Shown here in pieces: positions 6,562-15,300 of a stretch of DNA of 64,000 nucleotides; the first letter of the stretch is position 1, and the number at the start of each line of letters is the position of its first letter. The translations under genes were made by a program, and so were the position numbers. Source of the DNA: Streptomyces sp. NBC_01446 (GTDB lineage: Bacteria; Actinomycetota; Actinomycetes; Streptomycetales; Streptomycetaceae). The DNA is taken from positions 7,770,501 to 7,834,500 of the forward strand of contig NZ_JAPEPO010000001.1 in NCBI RefSeq assembly GCF_026340095.1, read 5' to 3'. Under the pieces are notes generated by a model. That model was not told where the DNA came from and did not search any database. It worked only from the letters and a program-made list of their open reading frames with translations.

Positions 6562-9500
6562 ATGACAGGTGTGCTGATCGCCAACCGTGGCGAGATCGCG
6601 GTCCGGATCCACCGCGCGGCGTCGGCGCTCGGCCTGCGGACCGTGGCCGTGCACTCCGCGGACGACCGCTCGGCGGCCCATGTGCGGCTCGCCGACGAGG
6701 CCCACCTGCTCAAGGGCGACGGCGTGGCCGCCTATCTCGACGCGCGCCAGATCGTCGGGATCGCCGGGCGCGCGGGGTGCGATCTGGTCCATCCCGGCTA
6801 CGGGTTCCTCAGCGAGAACGCCGATTTCGCGAAGGCGTGTGCCGAGGCGGGGCTGACCTTCGTGGGGCCCACCCCGGAACTCCTCGCCCTCTTCGGCGAC
6901 AAGGCGAGCTCACGGGCGCTCGCCGTCCGGCACGGCGTCCCCGTCCTCGCGGCGACCGGCGCCCCGACCTCGCTCCCGCAGGCCACGGAGTTCCTCGCCG
7001 GCGTGCGCGACGGCGTCATGGTGAAGGCGGTCGCCGGGGGAGGGGGCCGCGGCATGCGCGCCGTGCACGACGCGGCGGACCTCGCCTGGGCCTACGAGCG
7101 CTGCCGCTCCGAGGCCGAGCGCGCCTTCGGCAACGGCGACGTCTACGTCGAGCAACTGCTGCCCCGCGCCAAGCACATCGAGATCCAGGTCGTCGGGGAC
7201 GGCACCGGCCAGGTCACCCACCTGTGGGACCGGGAGTGCTCGGTCCAGCGCCGCAACCAGAAGCTGATCGAGGTCGCGCCCAGCCCGTGGCTCCCCGCGC
7301 GCACGCGTGACCTGCTGATCGAGTCCGCGGTCACGATGGCTTCGGCGACCCGGTATCTCGGCCTCGGGACCTTCGAGTTCCTCGTCGACGCGGACGACCC
7401 GGACGCCTCCTACTTCATCGAGACCAACCCGCGCCTCCAGGTCGAGCACACCATCACCGAGGAACTCACCGGCGTGGACCTGGTGGCCACCCAACTGCGC
7501 CTCGCCCAGGGCAGGTCGCTGGCCGAACTCGGCCTCCTTCAGGAGGACATCCCGCGGCCGCGCGGCTTCGCGATCCAGACCCGCGTCAACCTCGAAGAGC
7601 TGTCCGCGGACGGCACGGCCCGCGCCTCGCAGGGCACGCTGACGGTCTTCGAGGCACCCGGCGGCCCCGGCGTGCGCGTGGACACCCACGGCCGCGCGGG
7701 CCTGGAGATCAGGGGCTCCTACGACTCCCTCGTCGCCAAGGTGATCACGCGTACGGTCCGGGGCGACTTTGCCGACGCGGCCGGGAAGGCGGCCGGAGCG
7801 CTCGGCGAGTTCACGCTCTGCGGAGTCCCGTCGAACCTGCCGCTCCTTCGCGCGGTCCTGCGCCATGAGGCCTTCCGGGACGGCACGGTGACGACTGCCT
7901 TCGTCAACGAACACCTCGACAAACTCGTACCGGGAGCCGCCCCTTCCCAGGAGGGGCACGGCTCGGTCCTCACCGCGCTCTCCGCGGGCAGTGTCGTCGA
8001 TGTCTGTGTGGAGCCGGGCGCCGAGGTGGCGGCCGGGGCGCCACTCGTCGTACTCGAGGCGATGAAGATGGAACACGTCCTGACGGCGCCGCGCGGGGGA
8101 GTGGTGCGCGAGGTCCGCGCGAGCGTCGGGGACGTCGTCCCGGCCGGCGCCGAACTCGTCGTCTTCGCACCGTCGGAGGGCGAGGAGAGTGTCGATGAGG
8201 CGGCGGCCGACGTCGATCTCGATGTCAGGCCCGACCTCGCCGAGGTCGTCGAGCGCCATCGCGTCACTCTCGACGAGGCGAGGCCGCAGGCCGTCGAGCG
8301 TCGCAGGCGCACTGGCCACCGCACCGCACGCGAGAACCTGGCCGACCTCTGCGACCCGGGCACCTTCACCGAATACGGCGCCCTGGCGATCGCCGCGCAG
8401 CGCCGCCGCCGCACCCTCGACGAACTGATCGCGAGCACACCGGCCGACGGCATCGTCACCGGCGTCGCCCAGATCAACGGCACCCGGTTCGGCGACCGGC
8501 GCAGCCAGTGCGCCGTCCTCGCCTACGACTACACGGTCCTCGCCGGCACACAGGGGATGCTCAACCACAAGAAGACCGACCGCATGCTCGAACTCGCCGA
8601 GCGGCAGCAGATCCCGGTCGTGCTCTTCGCCGAGGGCGGCGGCGGACGCCCCGGCGACACCGACATGATGGCCGTCGCCGGACTCGACGTCCCCACCTTT
8701 GCCACCCTCGCCCGCCTCAGCGGGCAGGTGCCGACGGTCGGCATCGTCGCCGGGCGCTGCTTCGCGGGCAACGCCGCGCTCCTCGGCTGCTGCGACGTCG
8801 TCATCGCGACCGCCGATGCCACCGTCGGTATGAGCGGGCCCGCGATGATCGAGGCGGGCGGCCTCGGGCAGTTCCTGCCCGAGGAGGTCGGACCGATGCC
8901 GGTCCAGGTCCCGAACGGCGTCGTCGACATCCTGGTGGACGACGAGGCTGAGGCCGTGGCGGTCGCCAAGCAGTACCTCTCGTACTTCCAGGGCGACTTG
9001 AGCGACTGGGACTGCGCGGACCAGCGCCTTCTGCGGCACGTCGTCCCGGAGAACCGGCTGCGCGCGTACGACGTCCGGGAGGCGGTCACCCTCCTCGCCG
9101 ACACCGGCTCGGTCCTGGAACTGCGCCGCGAGTTCGGCGTCGGCGTCATCACCGCACTCGTGCGCGTCGAGGGGCGGCCGATGGGCCTGGTCGCCAACAA
9201 CCCGCAGCATCTCGGCGGCGCCATCGACAGCGACGCCGCTGACAAGATGGCCCGCTTCCTGCAACTCTGCGACGCACACGGCCTGCCCGTGATCACCCTG
9301 TGCGACACCCCGGGGTTCATGGTCGGCCCGGACGCCGAGAAGACCGCGACCGTACGGCACTTCAGCCGGCTCTTCGTCGCGGGAGCCCACCTCAGCGTGC
9401 CCCTCTTCTCCGCCGTCCTGCGCAAGGGCTACGGCCTCGGCGCGATGGCCATGACCGGCGGCGGCTTCCGGGCCCCCACGGCGATGGTCTCCTGGCCCAC

Positions 9501-9792
9501 CGGCGAGATCGGCCCGATGGGCCTCGAAGGCGCCGTCCGGCTCGGCTACCGCCGCGAACTCGAAGCCATCGCCGACCCGCAGGAGCGCCAGGCCACGTAC
9601 GAGGCGCTCCTCGCGGAGCAGTACGAGCAGGGCAAGGCGCTCAACGCCGGGACGACCTTCGAGGTCGACGACGTGATCGACCCGGCCGACACCCGCCGCT
9701 GGATCACCACGACGTTCGCCCAGCACCCCACACATCCGCACCCGCGCCCGCCCGAGGGGCACACCCGCCGTCGCTTCGTCGACACGTGGTGA
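6562..9792 (+). CDS. Single-chain acyl-CoA carboxylase (biotin carboxylase-BCCP-carboxyltransferase)
   Basis: About 1076 residues carrying all three activities. Biotin carboxylase occupies about residues 1-445: VLIANRGEIAVRI, the ATP-grasp loop KAVAGGGGRGMRAVH, and FIETNPRLQVEHTITEELTG. The biotin carrier domain (about 470-545) has EAMKMEH with the biotinylated Lys near residue 502. The carboxyltransferase pair covers about 560-1060 (RRTGHRTARENLADLCDPGT, FAEGGGGRPGDTD, TLCDTPGFMVGPDAEK). Such enzymes carboxylate an acyl-CoA with bicarbonate and ATP. Actinomycetes more often split these domains over two or three genes. ATG 6562 is chosen over the longer start at 6538 because GGAGGAG lies eight bases before it. 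A CoA ligase follows 56 bases later. Confidence 0.92.
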   Translation: MTGVLIANRGEIAVRIHRAASALGLRTVAVHSADDRSAAHVRLADEAHLLKGDGVAAYLDARQIVGIAGRAGCDLVHPGYGFLSENADFAKACAEAGLTFVGPTPELLALFGDKASSRALAVRHGVPVLAATGAPTSLPQATEFLAGVRDGVMVKAVAGGGGRGMRAVHDAADLAWAYERCRSEAERAFGNGDVYVEQLLPRAKHIEIQVVGDGTGQVTHLWDRECSVQRRNQKLIEVAPSPWLPARTRDLLIESAVTMASATRYLGLGTFEFLVDADDPDASYFIETNPRLQVEHTITEELTGVDLVATQLRLAQGRSLAELGLLQEDIPRPRGFAIQTRVNLEELSADGTARASQGTLTVFEAPGGPGVRVDTHGRAGLEIRGSYDSLVAKVITRTVRGDFADAAGKAAGALGEFTLCGVPSNLPLLRAVLRHEAFRDGTVTTAFVNEHLDKLVPGAAPSQEGHGSVLTALSAGSVVDVCVEPGAEVAAGAPLVVLEAMKMEHVLTAPRGGVVREVRASVGDVVPAGAELVVFAPSEGEESVDEAAADVDLDVRPDLAEVVERHRVTLDEARPQAVERRRRTGHRTARENLADLCDPGTFTEYGALAIAAQRRRRTLDELIASTPADGIVTGVAQINGTRFGDRRSQCAVLAYDYTVLAGTQGMLNHKKTDRMLELAERQQIPVVLFAEGGGGRPGDTDMMAVAGLDVPTFATLARLSGQVPTVGIVAGRCFAGNAALLGCCDVVIATADATVGMSGPAMIEAGGLGQFLPEEVGPMPVQVPNGVVDILVDDEAEAVAVAKQYLSYFQGDLSDWDCADQRLLRHVVPENRLRAYDVREAVTLLADTGSVLELRREFGVGVITALVRVEGRPMGLVANNPQHLGGAIDSDAADKMARFLQLCDAHGLPVITLCDTPGFMVGPDAEKTATVRHFSRLFVAGAHLSVPLFSAVLRKGYGLGAMAMTGGGFRAPTAMVSWPTGEIGPMGLEGAVRLGYRRELEAIADPQERQATYEALLAEQYEQGKALNAGTTFEVDDVIDPADTRRWITTTFAQHPTHPHPRPPEGHTRRRFVDTW

Positions 9793-9848
9793 CGCCGGTG
9801 CGGTGAAGGTCCAGGTAGGTCAGGTCGGGACAACAACCGAGCAGCCGC

Positions 9849-11240
9849 ATGAAGATCGAGGAGTACCTGGAGGATCTGCGCGCCCGTCAGGCCCGGGTCC
9901 GCCCGCACGGCACACCGTCCGACGTCGTGTACCCGCTGGGCGAGATCCCCGTGCCGGACCATGTCGCGCACTGGGCGCGGCTGCGCCCCGACCGGGCCGC
10001 GGTCGTCTTCGAGGGCCGCACCGTCACCTACCGCGAACTGGACGAGCTGAGCCGCCGCGTGGCGGGACGCCTCGCCTTCGAGGGGGTCGGCGCGGGTGAC
10101 CGGGTCGCCGTCCACCTGCCCAACTGCCCCCAGTTCCTGATCGCCTTCCTGGCCGTGCTGCGCCTCGGCGCGGTGCACGTGCCGGTCAACCCGATGTTCC
10201 AGGGCGCCGAGCTCGCCTACGAACTCGATGACTGCGGCGCCGAGACCGTCATCACCCTCGACACCTCGCTCCCGCTGCTCGCTTCCGTACGCCAACAGAC
10301 GGCGGTGCGGCGGGTGTTCGTCACCTCGCTCACCGAGATGGCCTTGGCCGCTACCGCACCGGACGCCCTGGCGATCGAGGGGCTCGCGGTCCACACATGG
10401 GCGCAGGCCGTGGCGCACGAGCCGGCCGACGGCGCCCCGGCCGACCTCGACACCCTGGCCGCGCTGAACTACACCGGCGGCACGTCAGGCCTCCCCAAGG
10501 GCTGCATGCACACCCAGCGGCACATGATCTACACCATCGCCACCAGCGCCGCGGCCACCCGCCAGACGGCCGACGGCGAGGTCGTGGTCCTGTGCTACAT
10601 CCCCGTGTTCTGGATCGCGGGCGAGGATCTGGGCATCCTCAACCCCCTGATGCTGGGCGGCACTTCGGTCCTCATGCCCCGCTGGGACCCGGCCCGCGTC
10701 CTGCGGGCGATCGACACGCACAAGGTCACCACCATGGTCGGCACCGTGGAGAACTACCTCGAACTACTCGACCGGCCCGACTTCGCCTCGTACGACCTGA
10801 GTTCCCTCGTCGACCCGCTCTGCACCTCGTTCATCCGCAAACTCGACGTCGGCGTCCGGCGACGCTGGGCGGCCGCCGCGGGCACCCACTCCGTCCTGCG
10901 CGAGGCCGCGTACGGCATGACCGAGACGCACACCATCGACGTGACGCCCTACGGGTTCCAGGACGGTGACCAGGATCTGCATGCCGAACCCGTCTTTTGC
11001 GGACTGCCCATGCCCGGCACGGACATCGCCGTGGTGTCGCCCGTCACCGGTGAACCGCTGCCGCTCGGCGAGGCGGGCGAGATCGTCGTGCGCAGCCCCT
11101 CGGTGACGACCGGCTACTGGAACAAGCCCGACGCCACGGCGCGGCAACTGCGTGACGGCTGGCTGCACACCGGGGACAACGGGCGGATCAACGACGACGG
11201 CTGCCTGCACTACCTCGGCCGCGACAAGGACCTCATAAAA
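9849..11240 (+). pseudogene. AMP-dependent acyl-CoA synthetase, N-terminal 464 codons (split by a tnpB element)
   Basis: It starts MKIEEYLEDLRARQARVRPH. ANL-family motifs are LNYTGGTSGLPKGCMHT (phosphate loop), AAYGMTETHTIDV and WLHTGDNGRINDDGCLHYLG. The frame is broken just after GRDKDLIK, the hinge between the large and small domains, by the element at 11241-12707. Joining to 12708 gives DLIKVKGMSVFPAEVE in frame, 565 residues in all. The enzyme would activate a carboxylic acid to its CoA thioester, presumably feeding the upstream carboxylase. As it stands the frame runs through the whole element as antisense sequence to 12554, so the product lacks its C-terminal domain. No strong ribosome-binding site precedes 9849. 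Confidence 0.85.
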
Positions 11241-12707
11241 TTGAAGGCTCCCCTCCCTGGAGGGAGGAGATTCTCTACCCTCCAGGGCTGTGCGGGGATT
11301 TACGGCTCAGGCAGCCTCCTGGTCCAGCGGACCAGGAGGTCTTACGCCCTCGGCACCGTCCGGGTTCCAACCTGCCCGGACCAGCATCACGCGGGCGGAG
11401 TTCTTATCCCGGGGGGACACGGCTCCGCACACGGTGCAGGCGTACGTTCTCATCGAGAGAGGGAGTGCGTGCTTGGTTCTCGCTGCGCACTGCGCACATT
11501 CCATCGTGGTGTGCGCCGGGTGCACGAGACGGACGTCCCGTGCGTGTTTGCGGCCCATCTCGACCAGGGCGCGCTTCGTCGCGGCGATGGCGGCGTCGGC
11601 CGCTGTGCGGGCCATCGTGGTCTTCGCGAGGAACTTCGGCCGGAAGTCCTCCACCGCAACCCCGTCATGGCCACGCATCACGGACGTGGCCCACTTGCGG
11701 CCGGTGTCCTCACGCTGCCTCGCGATCTTCTTGTGCACCTTCGCCGCCTGTGCCTGCGCCTTCCGATAACCCTTGGATGCGGGCTGCCCTTTCGGGCGCC
11801 GGCGCCGGGCCATCATCCGCTGGTACTTCGCGAGCCGCTGCGCGGCCCGCCTGCCGTGCCCGGCATGCGGGAGGTCGTAGGCGTCATCCGTGGTGGTGGC
11901 CGTCTCCTTCACACCCCAGTCCACCCCGAGAACCCGCCCGGTGGCGGGCAGCGGTTCGCTCTGCGCGGGAGCGACGAAGGACACGTACCAATGCCCAAGC
12001 GTGTCCTGGTACACGCGCACGCTCGACGGGTCGGCCGGAAGGTCCCGCGACCACACCACGCTCAGCACGATCCCGCCCGCGAGGTGCAGACGACCGTCCT
12101 TGAGGCGGAAACCGCGCTTCGTGTAGTTCATGCTCGGCCTGGCGTCCCGCTTGCGCTTGAAGTGGGGCATCCCCGCCCGGCGGTGCTGCGCAAGCCGGTC
12201 CTTGATGTCCTTCAGCGCCTTCGCCCTCGACTTGGCGAAGTCGCGGATCACCTGCTGCTGCGGCACGCACGCGCCCTGAGCCAGCCACGGCGTCACCCTG
12301 CGGGCCTCGGTCAGCAGCTTGTCAAGCTGCGCCGGACCGCACGTCAGCTTCTCGCCGCCCGCTCTGCGCTGCGCGTGGACCTGCCTGGACTTGGCCACAC
12401 ACTCGTTCCACAGCCACCGGCAGCGATCCCACTCGGCGTCGAGCGCGCGCCGGGCCGTCGCCGACAGGCGCACACGAAAGGTGTACCGGGCATGCCCGGC
12501 CCCCTGCGTGATCGCTCCACTCGTCATACACCCGAACCTACCCGGGAGGACTGACAGTCGAGAGTTCTTGACCGCTGTCGGCTCACTCACCCCGTCACCC
12601 GGTGGACGGTCTTTCGCCCCGGGGGCGAAACCCCTATCTCCTGTCCTGCCCCGCAGGAGTCCGATAACTGCCCGGCCTGAAGGCCGGAGCATCCTCGGAG
12701 GAACCCG
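11241..12707 (-). mobile_element. tnpB element (IS200/IS605-like, no tnpA) inside the CoA-ligase gene
   Basis: The 1467-bp bounds come from the ligase frame: ATAAAA at 11235-11240 joins GTGAAAGGC at 12708. The right end (RE) of the element is at the left, beginning TTGAAGGCTCCCC with the stem CTCCCT-GG-AGGGAG. The left end (LE) is at the right, with the stem CCGGCC-TGAA-GGCCGG (12672-12687) and the terminus CGGGTTCC read on the minus strand. The base run preceding LE is TTTCAC, giving a TCAC target as in the other two members of this group; RE ends in TCAA. There is one gene, tnpB, antisense to the ligase. No target duplication is seen, as expected for IS605-type insertion. Confidence 0.85.
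11307..12527 (-). CDS. tnpB: TnpB RNA-guided nuclease of the element in the CoA ligase
   Basis: About 406 residues from ATG 12527 (MTSGAITQGAGHARYTFRVR) to 11307. RuvC I is VLGVDWGVKETATTTDD, RuvC II is VAVEDFRPKFLAKT, the zinc ribbon is CAQC...CTVC, and RuvC III is SPRDKNSARVMLVRAG. All expected acids and cysteines are present, so it looks intact. TnpB cuts DNA beside a short target-adjacent motif, guided by an RNA whose scaffold spans the 3' end of tnpB and RE, helping retain the element at vacated sites. The frame stays open upstream of 12527, but the HARYTFR start matches the sister copy at 26071-27273. The two proteins are clearly related but not recent duplicates. Confidence 0.9.
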   Translation of the reverse strand: MTSGAITQGAGHARYTFRVRLSATARRALDAEWDRCRWLWNECVAKSRQVHAQRRAGGEKLTCGPAQLDKLLTEARRVTPWLAQGACVPQQQVIRDFAKSRAKALKDIKDRLAQHRRAGMPHFKRKRDARPSMNYTKRGFRLKDGRLHLAGGIVLSVVWSRDLPADPSSVRVYQDTLGHWYVSFVAPAQSEPLPATGRVLGVDWGVKETATTTDDAYDLPHAGHGRRAAQRLAKYQRMMARRRRPKGQPASKGYRKAQAQAAKVHKKIARQREDTGRKWATSVMRGHDGVAVEDFRPKFLAKTTMARTAADAAIAATKRALVEMGRKHARDVRLVHPAHTTMECAQCAARTKHALPLSMRTYACTVCGAVSPRDKNSARVMLVRAGWNPDGAEGVRPPGPLDQEAA

Positions 12708-12710
12708 GTG
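12697..12710 (+). promoter_or_regulatory. Outward Shine-Dalgarno plus GTG start at the element's left end
   Basis: GGAGG (12697-12701), six bases, then GTG (12708-12710). The Shine-Dalgarno belongs to the mobile element and the GTG belongs to the host target (reverse complement of TCAC). Reading on gives GTG AAA GGC ATG AGC, in frame with the C-terminal part of the disrupted ligase. The same arrangement occurs at the other two copies in the window. Confidence 0.6.
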
Positions 12711-13013
12711 AAAGGCATGAGCGTCTTCCCTGCGGAGGTCGAGATGCTGCTGTGCCGTCACCCCGACGTGCACACGGCCGCCGTCGTCCCGGCCGCCGAT
12801 CCGTCGAAGGGCCAGGTCCCCGTCGCCTTCGTGACGCTCCGTCAAAAGGACGCTGTGGAGGCCGCGGTGCTGCGTGACTGGGCGCGCGAGAGCATGGCTG
12901 CCTTCAAGGTTCCCCTCGTCGAGATAGTCGACGAGATGCCGATGACGACGACCATGAAGATCCGCAAAGTGGACCTGACGGCCCGCGCGCAGCAGCTCGC
13001 CGACGACCGCTGA
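12708..13013 (+). pseudogene. AMP-dependent acyl-CoA synthetase, C-terminal 101 codons
   Basis: The peptide VKGMSVFPAEVEMLLCRHPD starts the small lid domain of the ANL family. It ends TTTMKIRKVDLTARAQQLAD with the catalytic Lys region (MKIRK). It completes the ligase broken at 11240. The element's terminal GGAGG lies six bases before the GTG at 12708, so this fragment could be translated as a separate 101-residue protein. Whether two separate domains could work together is unknown. It converges with the TetR gene 15 bases downstream. Confidence 0.85.
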
Positions 13014-13028
13014 CCCTGTCGGCGTGTC

Positions 13029-13658
13029 TCAGGTCGTCGGCATGAGTGTGTGCAGCAGGTCGACGCATTGCTGGAGGTCCGGCTCGGGCGAGGGGTGGTC
13101 GCCGGTGGTGCCCAGTGACCACTGCTCTAGCGCGGTGCGGGTCACGGCGAGCGCGATGCCGGTGAGCAGGCGGGGCCGGGGGTCGGCCGGAGGGGCGGCC
13201 ATCCGTTCGGCCACCGCCTGCCTCACCTGTTCCTCGAAGGCGTCGAACCGTGCGTGGAGCGCCGCCCGGAGTTCGGGATGCCGGTCGGCGATCCGGAAGG
13301 TGGCCTGGACGAGTTCGCGGTCGGGCACGACATCGTCGGTGATGTGCGCGGACAGGACGTCGAGGAGTTCGGTGAGCGTCTTCCGGGGTGCCGGGTCGCC
13401 GTGGGCGAGGCGTCGGTGGAGCGTGTCCGGCAGCGGGGGCGGGCCGATGGTGAGCGCCGACTCCTTGTTCGGGAAGTAGTTGAAGAACGTGCGCTGCGAG
13501 ATCCCGGCGGCGGCACTGATCATGTCGACCGTCACCCCGGCCAGGCCGTGTTCTTCGACGAGCCGTACCGCGGCGGCGTGGATGGCGTGCTCGGTCTCGC
13601 GGCGGCGCCTCGCGCGAAGGCCCTCGCCTGCTGCGGACGTACGGACCGGACTGGGCAT
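13029..13658 (-). CDS. TetR/AcrR family regulator
   Basis: A 209-residue protein. The DNA-binding domain spans about residues 18-65 (TEHAIHAAAVRLVEEHGLAG, VTVDMISAAAGISQRTFFNY, FPNKESAL), with the FFNYF signature of TetR recognition helices. The C-terminal domain is helical and unassigned. It faces the CoA-ligase fragment tail to tail with a 15-base gap and lies downstream of the DinB gene on the same strand (gap 66 bases), so a regulatory link to either side is possible but unproven. No obvious palindrome was found in the short upstream gap. Confidence 0.85.
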   Translation of the reverse strand: MPSPVRTSAAGEGLRARRRRETEHAIHAAAVRLVEEHGLAGVTVDMISAAAGISQRTFFNYFPNKESALTIGPPPLPDTLHRRLAHGDPAPRKTLTELLDVLSAHITDDVVPDRELVQATFRIADRHPELRAALHARFDAFEEQVRQAVAERMAAPPADPRPRLLTGIALAVTRTALEQWSLGTTGDHPSPEPDLQQCVDLLHTLMPTT

Positions 13659-13724
13659 GGCGACAGTCTCGCAGGTCGCGCGACGCGCCCACGCAGGGCC
13701 CCGCAGGTCATGGAACGCCCCGGG

Positions 13725-14240
13725 TCAGTAGTAGCCCTTCTCGCCGTCGAGGAGCTCACGGATCGCGTCGAGGTGACCGGCGTGCCGGGCGGTCTCCTCG
13801 ATCATGTGCAGGAGGATCCACCGCAGATTCGCCGACCCGGCACGGAAGTCGGGGTGCCGGCCCGCCTGGTCGAGGGAGTGCGCGGCGGTGATCTCGTTCG
13901 ACCGGGCGTACTGGCGCGCGTACTCGCCGAGCAGCTGGTCGAGGGGGATGTCGTCGACGAGCATGTCGGCGTCCTCGGGCCCGTCGTCGAACTGGGGTCC
14001 CTCGGCCGCGCCGCCCAACAGCATGACCTCGAACCAGCAGTGCTCGACCCACCGCAGATGCGACACGACGCCCGCCACGGTCATGGCGGGGGACGCGGGG
14101 AGAACGGAGCGATGGGCGTCCTTCTCGGAAACGCCCTCGCACTTCCACTGGACGACGGTGCGCTGCATGTCCAGCCAGGCGACCAACTGCGTTCGCTCGT
14201 CGGCGTCGTAGGGCGGGCGTATGCGAGGAGGAGGAGTCAT
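13725..14240 (-). CDS. DinB-family protein (DUF664-like)
   Basis: A 171-residue protein of the DinB/YfiT four-helix-bundle type. Visible family marks are AWLDMQRTVVQWKCEGVSEK, MTVAGVVSHLRWVEHCWFEV (first metal-ligand His in the second helix) and LRWILLHMIEETARHAGHLD near the end (the HxxEExxRHxGH metal motif). These cytoplasmic proteins bind a divalent metal; many are thiol-dependent transferases and others are uncharacterised. The actual reaction cannot be read from the sequence. The ATG at 14240 gives a standard length. Confidence 0.85.
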   Translation of the reverse strand: MTPPPRIRPPYDADERTQLVAWLDMQRTVVQWKCEGVSEKDAHRSVLPASPAMTVAGVVSHLRWVEHCWFEVMLLGGAAEGPQFDDGPEDADMLVDDIPLDQLLGEYARQYARSNEITAAHSLDQAGRHPDFRAGSANLRWILLHMIEETARHAGHLDAIRELLDGEKGYY

Positions 14241-14309
14241 GGGTGGGGACGCTAGTGGCCGGGTCGCCTTCGCCGCACGGCATTTTTCTGTGGGTGGCTT
14301 CGGGGCGGC

Positions 14310-15011
14310 TTACGCCGCGGGGCGCGGCGTGCGTTCCTTGGCGGCCGGGACCGAGGCGGGACGCGGCCCTGGGTGGGGCTCGGGGCGGGGCTCGAGGCGG
14401 GCGTCGGGGCGGGCCTCGGAGAGGGGCTCGGAGCGGGGCTCGGGGCGGAGCTGCGGCCGTGGTGGGGCCGGCGGTGCGAGGGCCGGTCGGACGGTCGTGG
14501 GGGCGGCGGAGGCCGGGGTGAACGCGGATATGGGCAGGCGTACACGCCGCGGGGCGGATATGACGTGGCAGTGCGGGGCGCCGAGGCGCTCGCCCAGCCG
14601 GCGCACGTCCCTGGGCAGGTCGCGTCGCCAGGCCATGGCGACCACGGGCGCGAGCAGGGTCAGCGCGCCTGCCAGGCGGCACTGCACCGTGAGGCGCAGA
14701 AGGGTGCCGCGGGGGCGCGGGGAGAGCGTGAACGAGTACATCGGCGTCTGGGCGCCGAGGGGGTTCCACATCCGGTCGCCGCGGAAGACGAGGTGCTCGC
14801 CCGGGACGTACGCCACGCACTGGAGGAGCTGGTCCCGGTGGCGCCCGGGAAAGCGGTACACGTGGGCCACGCCGGGACCTGCGGGCTCTGCGCTCTCTGC
14901 GACGCTGTGGACTCCCGAGAACCAGAGTTCGAGATTGCGTGCGTCGGAAAGGAAGTCGTACACCTCGGTGACGGATCGGTTGATGTGGACGTCCACGGAT
15001 ATCTCTGGCAT
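14310..15011 (-). CDS. SRPBCC (START-like) protein with a Pro/Arg/Glu-rich tail
   Basis: About 233 residues from ATG 15011, preceded by GGGGAGG at a good distance. Residues 1-145 form a polyketide-cyclase/START-like fold: MPEISVDVHINRSVTEVYDF, LSDARNLELWFSGVHSV, and a final helix with LTLLAPVVAMAWRRDL. The last 70 residues are low-complexity, built from Arg-Pro-Glu-Pro-like steps (PRPQLRPEPRSEPLSEARPD) over a repetitive DNA block at about 14372-14500. SRPBCC folds bind hydrophobic ligands; the ligand here is unknown. The tail may be disordered and of recent repeat origin. A longer frame to 15257 lacks a better start. Confidence 0.75.
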   Translation of the reverse strand: MPEISVDVHINRSVTEVYDFLSDARNLELWFSGVHSVAESAEPAGPGVAHVYRFPGRHRDQLLQCVAYVPGEHLVFRGDRMWNPLGAQTPMYSFTLSPRPRGTLLRLTVQCRLAGALTLLAPVVAMAWRRDLPRDVRRLGERLGAPHCHVISAPRRVRLPISAFTPASAAPTTVRPALAPPAPPRPQLRPEPRSEPLSEARPDARLEPRPEPHPGPRPASVPAAKERTPRPAA

Positions 15012-15285
15012 CACGCACCTCCCCGGCGCCCGTCCGGTCGTCGGCGCGGTGCCGACGGGTACGCACCCCACGGGCTCTACCTTCCAAACGTGCGTGCGGA
15101 TCGGCTCCACGACATCTCGGGTTAGCCCGAACGGGTGATGGGGCAGGCACGTACGGTGTTCGCCTGCCCGGAACACCGCCTGCCATGCGGCACGGGGCGG
15201 CCGGGGGTGTGAGGAAGGTGCGGGGGAGGTGTGAGGGGGGCGGGGCCGGACCGTCACCGATCGGGGGCCCGGCGCCGGACGTGTT

Positions 15286-15298
15286 GAACGTTCGTTAA
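15286..15298. promoter_or_regulatory. Putative TetR-type half-palindrome GAACGTTCGTTAA (site 1)
   Basis: GAACGTTCGTTAA lies immediately downstream of the CoA-ligase stop and about 275 bp upstream of the SRPBCC gene. Close relatives are GAACATTCGTTAA at 17026 and GACCGTTCGTTCA at 18668. CGTTCGTT-type motifs are common TetR operators. The repetition around one cluster with its own TetR gene suggests a local regulon; binding is inferred. Confidence 0.45.
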
Positions 15299-15300
15299 AG

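Noticed and set aside
6910..9762. 950-codon open frame on the minus strand across the carboxylase
   Set aside because: Antisense shadow of a clearly real gene; low-complexity composition and no motifs.
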